Source of the DNA: Lepidodermella squamata
Lineage: Eukaryota > Gastrotricha
Length of the DNA stretch: 64,000 nt
Assembly: GCA_047495785.1 (NCBI GenBank)
Contig: JBLDXI010000085.1
Coordinates: 186,001-250,000 of the forward strand
Direction: 5' to 3'
Under the pieces are notes generated by a model. That model worked only from the letters and a program-made list of their open reading frames with translations. It did no database searches and was not told where the DNA came from. Every line of letters begins with the position of its first letter. Position 1 is the first letter of the stretch. Made by a program: the position numbers and the translations under genes. This document shows, in pieces, positions 56,464 through 64,000 of the stretch.

Positions 56464-57080
56464 AGCTGAAGAAACTTATCGGACTATATTAAGAGTCGAC
56501 ATTTGACTTTAAACTCTCTTTGTGTTGAAAATTTAAATTTGTGTTGAATCGGACCTCATCTGAGTTTATTTTGATGCCTTAGTTGGGCAACCCTCGGCGC
56601 TACTGCGGATTGCCCCACAGTAAACCTGCTGCCGCTGCCAACTAGCCAGAAGTAAACTCTTTTTTCAGTCCACATGAACACCTTGTTTTGGAAGCAACCT
56701 GGCATTGCAGCAGCTCCTTCGACTTTAGTTAATAAGGTTTTGTGCGGTGTTTGCACGTCGGTTTCAGTCCTGCTTATGGCCAGAGCTTCGGATTTAATTT
56801 GATTCGACTTACTTCTTAACTCACGGAACTCATTTAATCAATCAAAATTAATCAATAACCCATTTTTACAGAAATAAATAAATCAAATCAAATCAAATCA
56901 ATCATTGACATAGATAAATCACAATAAATAATGAAATATCAAGATTTTTACATATCTTTGGAAATTCTTTGGAAATTCAAGCAATGGATAAAATAGCGAA
57001 AATTTGAAACTGCCGTCCCTCTACATATCTAATTTCTATCAAAAAGGACGGAACTACCTTAGCGGCATCCGAGATTTTCG
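56464..57080. other. 3' flank and dispersed repeat
   Basis: Starts with lectin 3' UTR-like sequence (CTTATCGGACTATATTA). 56745-57025 is the inverted partner of the repeat at 47895, with an (AAATC)n tract near 56880-56900. Confidence 0.5.
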
Positions 57081-58600
57081 AATTTCAAGCAGTGCTCATT
57101 GAATGGCTTGCTGGTCACTTGCGTACCAATCAACCAAACGTGCCCTAACAGCGAATTAGGATCCTCGAAATAGGGGGGTATTTCGGGCCCCAATTTTATG
57201 ACCAAAGGGTGTGGAAAATCCCCCTGTGGGTTTTTTGGGGATTTTCCACACCCAGCCGAACTGGATAGCCCTCATTCCCCCCGTACTTCGCGCCCTGTTA
57301 GTTAGTGTATAAATTTTATCTTCTGTTTTTTAGAATATAACTATATATATGTCGTACCGTTTTAGGCGATCCTCCCAAAAGGCAATTGGGATAACCCATG
57401 AGGCAATATGCCTAAGATGGAGATATAAGATACCGCTAAGGACAATAATTGACAACATCTAGAAACACCGAATATTTCCTCCTGTAGCCTAAAAAGGTTG
57501 CTCACTGATTAAATTTCTAACTCGGTGGGTTGATAGAGATATAAGAAAGCTTTCCCGAAGTTCAAGCGCCAAAAACCGACTAATAGGTCATAGTTGGCAG
57601 CTGGAACTTTTGCTGAACCTTCAAGGTTCAAGATAATGATCCTAGTTCCGACTGATTGATTTCGTCATCTAAAGCAATTGATCAGTCTAAAAAGTAAACC
57701 CAACCCCATAGTTCACATCAATCGAATCTCATGGAGCCTGAAAGAGTCTCTAGGATCAACTTCTGTGGAAAAAAGGAATCTAAAAATTCAAGCAAGGGGA
57801 ACCACATACTAGAACTGGGGAACCAGAAATGAACTTGCTAGGGTTGACATCCTTTAAGAAAATTTAAATTTGAGTATTATTTGAAATTTCCAGTCATTAA
57901 TGCCAAAAAATGACAATAAGTAGAGAATAAATTGAAAATACCACGATTATCGGTCATCGATGTATCGTTTTGAGAAATAATTATTTTGAGAATTATTAAT
58001 TTGCTTAAAAAGTGGATTTTTAGAGCAATTGCTCTAGAGGGTAACCCAATTGCCAATTGGGGCGGATTGCTCATAACGGTACGACATATATATCTCGTAA
58101 TCACATATATCGTTTAAGTATCTTAACTATTGATCAGATTAAATTGGCTTTTTCTTTTTGTTCACAAGGCTACCGGTAGTCGAACATATGCCAACCTAGC
58201 AACTTGCGTCGATGGGAAAAGTTATTTTCAATAAATTATTATTGTCCTCTTGTAGCTCACTTGATTTTCAGTTCTGGTGCCAGACAGTGAGAAGCCACAT
58301 GTCCGCTGTCTTAGCAACCCTGGGCGAATTTTCAATGGCTGCCGTCTCAGCTCAACCGGGTGCTGGGCTAGCAATGAGACCCAGGAGGCAGCCCCAAAGC
58401 CGTACATCAACCGTGATAACTGCCTTCGAGGCGTAAGCTCTAAGTTGAACTTGATTCCAATAGTCAGACTCTGTGTCTTTATCCCAGGCTGCAGCACAGT
58501 GTGACTCGAGCGGAACGAAGCTTTGCGTTGGGAGATCCTGTCCTGCGTGGTCTACTCAGGTATTGAAGATGAAGAATCTTATCGGACTATATTACGAGCC
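57081..58600 (+). pseudogene. Lectin relic lacking signal peptide, repeats 1-2 and lectin domain
   Basis: Remaining exons: 5' truncated exon 5 (about 57081-57150), exon 6 (58169-58220), exon 7 (58272-58432) and exon 8 (58488-58559), with the standard lengths 52, 161 and 72. A MITE sits exactly at the end of exon 5 and removes its donor. After exon 8 the sequence goes straight to lectin 3' UTR (CTTATCGGACTATATTACGA), so exons 9 and 10 are deleted. Non-functional. Confidence 0.85.
57151..57293 (+). mobile_element. MITE copy breaking lectin-relic exon 5
   Basis: Left end GCGAATTAGGATCCTCGA, interior ACCAAAGGGTGTGGAAAATC, CAGCCGAACTGG and right end CGTACTTCGCGC. Inserted directly after the codons TGCCCTAACAGC, where intact genes have one more codon and the splice donor. 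Confidence 0.75.
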
Positions 58601-58825
58601 GATACATTTGACATTCGACTCTTTCTGTGTTGAATGTCTACAATTTTATTTTGAGAACCTGCAATTTTGAGTAGTGGCGACGCCTTGAAATCAAATACGA
58701 TATTAGGCGTGACAATAATAAAGACTGTTTAATTCGACTCCTTTCAACCTTTCATTCGTAGCTCGTCGAGAAATTATTCAATAATAAAACCTGTGGACCA
58801 TTGCGTTCACCGTTGAGCACCTTCC
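58601..58825. other. 3' flank containing an S10-like fragment
   Basis: 58733-58778 (CGACTCCTTTCAACC … AGCTCGTCGAGAAATTATT) is about 80% alike to 44411-44455 inside the S10 gene. It is out of any usable frame. Confidence 0.5.
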
Positions 58826-59104
58826 ATGTGCTTGCTAACTTTCGCCTTGCTTTTAGGCCTCAGCATAGATACATTCCACTTCCAAGCAAGGTTCGATCCC
58901 GGCGGATGCACACATGTTTGGCATTTGTTTGAAAGTAGCGTAGACGCCACTATGAAGGATATAGCTGAAATTTCCCATCAGTTTTGGAGTTCGCAATATG
59001 AACTCAGAAACCAGCGGTTCGATTCGAGATTTCGATTCTCGATGAGACCTTCATATGCTTTTCAATCAAACAACAGCATGCAAGCCTTCTATGGAAGGGC
59101 CTAG
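58826..59104 (+). CDS. Hypothetical secreted protein (92 aa)
   Basis: Single-exon ORF beginning with a plausible signal peptide (MCLLTFALLLGLSIDTFHF) followed by ARFDPGGCTHVWHLFESS and a charged, aromatic region (FWSSQYELRNQRFDSRFRFS) to a stop at 59102-59104. No family recognised. A T-rich acceptor-like TTTTAG lies within the signal peptide region, so the ORF may be partly intronic. It sits between a lectin relic and the promoter of an intact lectin gene. Confidence 0.3.
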   Translation: MCLLTFALLLGLSIDTFHFQARFDPGGCTHVWHLFESSVDATMKDIAEISHQFWSSQYELRNQRFDSRFRFSMRPSYAFQSNNSMQAFYGRA

Positions 59105-59311
59105 GGATCGTGGTAGAGAGTATCATTCGCACTGTGAAGCTGTTGGGTTCAATTTAGGTCATTTTTCGCGTAATCTCTGGAAGATTATTTGCTATATGAA
59201 AATTTCCTTCGACTTGGCTCCCAGCCAACAATTAATTTGTTGTTTTGAATTTTGTTAGCACTTGTTTTTTGTATTTTTAGCAGTTTTGGTGATGACACCT
59301 GTTTCGATTTC
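59105..59311. other. Spacer before lectin promoter
   Basis: No gene. 59200-59290 (CCAGCCAACAATTA … TTTTTGTATTTTTAGCAG) matches 62825-62890 before the gene at 63068, so duplication of the lectin unit includes this upstream DNA. Confidence 0.45.
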
Positions 59312-59390
59312 TATAAATAGATAAAATACGTGATTCCTGTAAACAGCTGATATTGAATTCGGACGCACAGATTTCGCGTGCTCCTACGTG
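59312..59390 (+). promoter_or_regulatory. Conserved lectin-gene promoter block, copy 3
   Basis: TATAAATAG (59312-59320), AAAATACGTGATTCCTG, TAAACAGCTGATATTGAATT, CGGACGCACAGATTTCGCGT, GCTCCTACGTGATATTAA. ATG lies 146 bp after the TATA word. Confidence 0.7.
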
Positions 59391-59457
59391 ATATTAAATT
59401 TGGTGGAGTATTTTTTTTAAAGCGTTCATTCGAATTAGTTTCAACATTCTTCTTAAC

Positions 59458-61550
59458 ATGACGAGGGCTGTAGGTCTTTTCTTCATATTTTGTCTATTTG
59501 GAGGTGTTTCGTGCCAATGGAAGCGCTGTATGTCACTGCTCGACAATTCATTCGTGGACTGTGCGACGTCTTGTGATGCATTGAAGGAATATCAAGTTAT
59601 TTTATAATTCTCCGATTTGTTTACCTTTATTTGGCTAAATATTCCACAGTCCGGCTCCAGCATTACCACTTATGATTCATGTCGAAGTGGAGTAAGAAAC
59701 CATTTAAAATGCATTTTCCGTATCTGATTTTGTCTTCCTGAAACAGAATGGTCGCATGTGTTACAAATTCGCTGCCCTAACCACAAGTTGCCGCCCTGGC
59801 AATGTTCCTTGTAAAGGTCCTGACGAAATATCAGTGCGTTAGATTATCAATCAATTTCAGCTTTGATTATTTTCTCGATCATCAGTTTCAGCCTTTCTAC
59901 AGCCGCTCGTTGCTTCGCTCGAGCTTGCAATTATGCGAAACCGATAGACTTAACTTTGCGGTACGTTGGGGATTTTAATAAATTAATAATTGAATGAAAA
60001 GCTGTTTTATTTGTTTCAGAATCAATATTTCAAGCAGTGCTCATTGAATGGTTCGCTAGTCACATGCGTCCCAATCAACCAAACTTGCCCTAGCAGCATG
60101 GTAAAGTTTTCAAGACTTGATTACAGATACTATGACCTATTAGAAGTTCCGAAAGATTTTCGCTGGCTATCGTCTTATAGGATTTTCGAGAGACATAAGA
60201 ATGGGTATTTTCAGCCCCGAATTTATCTCATCAAAAGGCCCTCTCTGTGGTTTTTCTGGGTTTTCTTGGCTGGAACTCTCGAGGTAGGGAATACGGTACA
60301 CCTCGTAATTCGCATACTTCTTCTTCTTATCATACTTTAACTCTTAAAATAATAGTATTTGTTCACAAGGCTACCGGTGGTCGAACATATGCAAACCTTG
60401 CAACTTGCGTCGATGGGAAAAGTGAATTTATTTATTTTTTTTGGATTTTTAACTCTAACAGCAGCTTATTTCAGTTCAAGTACCAGACAGTGAGAAGCTA
60501 CATGTTCGCTGTTTCAGCAACCCTGGACGAATCTTCAATGGCTGTCGTCTCAGCTCAGTCGGCTGCTCGCCTATCAACGAGACCCAAGAAGCAGCCCCCA
60601 AGCCGTACCTCAACCGGGATAACTGCCTTCGAGGCGTAATAAGTTTAATTTAATTTTTGTGTCGGATGAGCATTTGTAAATTCCAGGCTGCGGCTCAGTG
60701 TAGCTCAAGTGGAACGAAGCTTTGCTTTGGAAGAACATGTCCCGCAGGATCGACCCAGGTAGGAACCTCTTCTTTTCAGTTTCGATAATATTTGCAACTT
60801 GAATTCGTTTGCGCCCTTTTTAAAAAAATCATGAAATACAGTGATGAATGAGCTATCAATCACTACTATAACTATCTCTATATCATTCTAGCATTTGAGG
60901 AGCCTTACATGAAACCGTTACTGCCATTTCAGATCAAGCTCCACCAAAATTCGTCTTCCTTCCAAACAAATTACGACAACTGTTTAGCTGAACTTACACC
61001 GGCGGTAAGATTTATGCCGAAATTTTGCATTATCCACAGTTTCACGATCCTTATTTTAATGAAACTCCGCATTCTTCTTCATCAGGCCGTCTTTTATCGG
61101 TGTCTTGGACCAAACGGCGTCGTTACATGCCGCCCAACAGATTGCAACGGTGATGAAAAGAAATACCCATCGAAAAGCTACTCCAGCCAATCGGCCTGTG
61201 AAAACGCAGTCAAATCCGTTCAACACTATAAGCAGACCATAAATCGCCCAGGAGCCGATGAATATTGCAAGAATCTCGGCGGGCTATTGGCTACTATCAA
61301 GACGCAGGCAGAATTTGACAAAGTTAGGCAAAATCAAATCCACATGGCCCACATTGGCTTGTCGAATACGCCTGGATATTGGACGTGGGACGACGGTACG
61401 CCGTTTGCCAACTTCCCGCCCTGGGATACTCGCGCTGGCTCGCCTAATTATGGTGAAAATGCCTGTGTTGCACTAATCGATGGTGGGGTCCTCAGAGACG
61501 GCAGCTGTAACATTACCGCGTTTAGTTTTCTCTGTGAAACTTTTGCTTGA
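59458..61550 (+). CDS. Secreted C-type lectin with six Cys repeats (412 aa)
   Basis: Ten exons, 1239 nt: 59458-59595, 59650-59691, 59747-59833, 59892-59960, 60020-60100, 60370-60421, 60475-60635, 60687-60758, 60933-61004, 61086-61550. Signal peptide MTRAVGLFFIFCLFGGVSC, identical to that of the gene at 52506. Six four-Cys repeats, then the lectin domain (AHIGLSNTPGYWTWDDGTP, PWDTRAGSPNYGENAC, …FSFLCETFA). The EPN loop of the other two lectins reads SPN here, so sugar preference probably differs or calcium binding is weaker. Intron 5 is enlarged by a MITE (60180-60313). Co-directional with the partial gene at 63068. Confidence 0.92.
60180..60313 (+). mobile_element. MITE copy in lectin intron (diverged)
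   Basis: GATTTTCGAG … GGGTATTTTCAGCCCCGAAT … AAAAGGCCCTCTCTGTGG … GGTACACCTCGTAATTCGC follows the family order with many changes; both termini are eroded. It occupies the intron that the MITE at 57151 borders in the relic. Confidence 0.55.
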
Positions 61551-62920
61551 TGATGAAAAACTTGTCGGACTCGATTCGAGCCGATAAATCTATTTTGAAC
61601 ATTCGTTTGACTGCTGGACCTTTTCTGCGTATTTACGTAAAATTCTAATTAAGTGAATCGACATAAATAAAAATGGCCTCTGATTACCTCGGATTACCTC
61701 TGTTACCTCTGATATGATACTTAATGATCAATTTTCTCTATACGATTGCTTTGGTTTAGCCTTAACCCTGAGAAGTTGGTCAGTTCTGTCAATTATTTGA
61801 ATGAGATAGATCCAAAGCGAGGCCATGATGAGGAGTCTCCCTCGGGGTTTCAACGAAATACGAGTGGTATCGGCTGCAAATAGCAAGGTATGTAAACGCG
61901 TAAGGCAGATGTTAGCTATCTGGCTTTATGCGTTCGGGATTCACACCATGCGCGAAGCTCAACGGTTTCGAAATTGCTGGCAGCAGATTCTGAGCTGACC
62001 TCAGCGGCTTAATCGTTCCGCTTGAGTTGCTGCTTGTCGATAGCGTCTTACGGTAACGGTTGACCTACTAGCTTTGATATTGTCGCAATCGCTGTTTTGA
62101 CGTCCCACCGCCCCATGCTAGTCGGCATGGGTTCTAACGCATGTTCCCCATCCTCAGCGATATTTGAGTCAACGGTCCTCTTATCATCAAACTCGGTACA
62201 GCGACAAAACATCAGTTACGCAGTACAGCGAATGCAACGAAACAGCTAATTTTTCATTTCGCGACAAAACAGCATAAAACTAACTATTTAAAAGATGCAA
62301 CGTGTTTCTGCTGTTTTGTCACGTTTGCTGTTTTGAGTATTTGCTGTTATGACTCAACTTCTTCAGCGAGGTCAGAATTATATATTCAGATTCTGACCAG
62401 ACAATGATTAAAACTAAATAAGGATTGGATGATGATACCTCATCCTTTGTTGTTTCAAATCAAGTCAAGCACATTCCGACAGATTGAGCTCATGTTTCGA
62501 GGTAATAATGCAATAAAAGACTTTCCGAAGGTTTAATTCACCTTTAACCCTATTTTCGACGTTTTCGAAAATTATTACTTCGATAGAATTATATGGATCC
62601 GTATTCGGTCAAGTTGTTTTTCCCAATATAGTTGAAAAACACAAGATTCAGCCACTTGTCGCGTCAATGGTGTTTCATCCACCATCCGGACGAATTTTGC
62701 GAATTTTTTAATTTTGCTTTGAGGTCATGGTGCTCTGAAGCTTTTGCTTTGAAGCCTGTTACTAAATTTTCCCTACTTTGTAGGGGACCCATTGGGTGAA
62801 CAATAAATTAGTATCCCCTTGACTTCCAGCCAAAAATAGTTTTGTTGTTTTGAATTTTGTTTGCACTGGTTTTTTTGTATTTTTAGCAGTTGTTGTGAGG
62901 CCACCTGTGTAATCCATTTC
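61551..62920. other. Intergenic, one imperfect foldback
   Basis: No supported gene. GCGACAAAACAGCATAAAAC (62261-62280) faces GTTTCTGCTGTTTTGTCACG (62304-62323), and the ACAGC word recurs around 62200-62340; likely a small foldback element. 62825-62890 resembles the DNA upstream of the gene at 59458. Confidence 0.45.
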
Positions 62921-62995
62921 TATAAATAGATAAAATACGTGATTTCTTTAAACAGCTTACATTGAATTCGGACGCACAGATTTCGCGTGCTCCCA
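62921..62995 (+). promoter_or_regulatory. Conserved lectin-gene promoter block, copy 4
   Basis: TATAAATAG (62921-62929), AAAATACGTGATTTCTTTAA, ACAGCTTACATTGAATTCGG, ACGCACAGATTTCGCGTGCT. ATG 147 bp after the TATA word. Confidence 0.7.
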
Positions 62996-63067
62996 TTTTT
63001 GTTTCGGTTAGATATTTTTAAATAGCCTTCATTCAACGGTTTTTCAACTTCGTTTTAAACATATACG

Positions 63068-64000
63068 ATGAGGGCTTTGGCTTTATTTTGCTCTTTACTT
63101 TGCCTATTTGGAGGTGTTTCCTGCCAATGGAAACGCTGTATGTCACTGCTCGACAACTCATTCGTTGACTGTTCGACTTCTTGTGATTCATTGAAGGAAT
63201 ACCAGGTTAATTTTATAATTTTTCCGATCTTTTTCAAAATTGGCAACAATTTTTTATTAGTCCGGTTCCAGCTTTTCCGCCTATGATTTGTGTCGAAATG
63301 GGGTGAGCGAGCATAAAGCATTCATTCCAAAGCTGATTTTTTATTCGAACTTCGAACAGAATGGTCGCATGTGTTACAAATTCGCAGCTCTGACTCCGAG
63401 TTGTCGGCCCGGCATAATTCCGTGTAAAGCTCCTGATGAAATATCGGTACGTAATTATTTCTTCAGAAATTAGCTCAGTTATTTAAAGTCATGCATTGAT
63501 CAGTTCCAGCCATTCTACAGCCGATCACTACTTCGCTCGAGTTTGCAGTACTGCGAAATCGATAGGAACAATTTTACGGTAAGTCGTCACCTTAAAAAAG
63601 ATTTCGTCATAGGCAAGCCTGTTTGTTCATCACAGAATCAACATTTCAAGCAGTGTTCATCGAATAGTTTGTTGGTCACGTGCGTTCCTATTAACCAAAA
63701 CTGCCCGATTAGTACGGTTTGTAAATAATTTAGCTATGAATTTTTTAAGCGGACCTTCGCCTGTGTTCTCCTAAAATTTCGGTGAATTCTTAGTCGGTAG
63801 AAACTGGTTACTAGTTTCTTAGATCTGGGAGGAGAACATTTTAACAAAACCATATCTATTCATTCACTCTTCGAAAAAGGGACAGCTTGGCATGCAGTTA
63901 CTGATATTCTTGTATTTTTCTTAGATTAATGGTAGCCAAACATTCGCAAACCTTGCTGCATGCGTTGATGGGAAAGGTTAGGAGATTTTATTCTAAATTT
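63068..64000 (+). CDS. C-type lectin family gene, 5' part only
   Basis: Exons seen: 63068-63205, 63261-63302, 63360-63446, 63510-63578, 63636-63716, 63925-63976 (lengths 138, 42, 87, 69, 81, 52 as in the complete genes). Signal peptide MRALALFCSLLCLFGGVSC. Cys repeats 1-3 are complete and in frame (WKRCMSLLDNSFVDC, NGRMCYKFAALTPSC, FKQCSSNSLLVTC, TFANLAACVDGK). Exon 6 ends in the family's phase 1 at GGAAAG|GTTAGG. The lectin domain should lie beyond the window edge. Nothing seen suggests a broken gene. Confidence 0.88.

Overview
The window reads as animal nuclear DNA, most probably nematode. Genes are split by GT-AG introns mostly 45-70 bp long. Gene content is dominated by expanded secreted families (astacin metalloproteases, C-type lectins, an S10 carboxypeptidase-like protein). 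The mobile DNA is MULE-type, CR1/Jockey-like LINE and many small inverted-repeat elements. Species cannot be fixed from sequence alone. All splice models are by eye, but every complete multi-exon CDS given a length below sums to a whole number of codons.

Layout. 1-16.3 kb: 3' part of an astacin gene carrying an exact in-frame 1854-bp internal duplication, an astacin relic, a repeat-sized relic, and a complete astacin (7268-16300) split by a 4.6-kb repeat-filled intron. 16.3-24.3 kb: transposon-rich interval with a broken MULE transposase, proline-rich/AT-hook ORFs, a small cystine-knot-like secreted peptide gene, a tRNA-Phe-like relic and several foldback elements. 24.4-38.5 kb: complete astacin (24385-28601), a divergent C-type lectin gene on the minus strand (29465-31731), and a complete astacin (33920-38487) whose start codon lies just downstream of an inverted-repeat element. 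38.5-43.2 kb: gene-poor, ending in a LINE fragment. 43.4-64 kb: an intronless S10 carboxypeptidase-like gene without its catalytic serine, then a C-type lectin cluster: genes at 44996 (+), 49195-52506 (-), 59458 (+) and 63068 (+, runs off the window), an orphan lectin exon, a headless and tailless lectin relic, and a short Thr-rich secreted protein gene.

Common thread. The astacins have the order signal peptide, propeptide with an MMP-like CG(V/I)PD motif, astacin domain, EGF, CUB, kringle, EGF, then five copies of a four-cysteine repeat. The same repeat, six copies with the same two-exon-per-repeat habit, forms the N-terminal two thirds of all the C-type lectin proteins. So two secreted families lying side by side share a module I do not recognise as a named domain. 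This is the best candidate for an undescribed system in the window: secreted proteases and lectins that may assemble, or meet the same target, through a common Cys-rich repeat.
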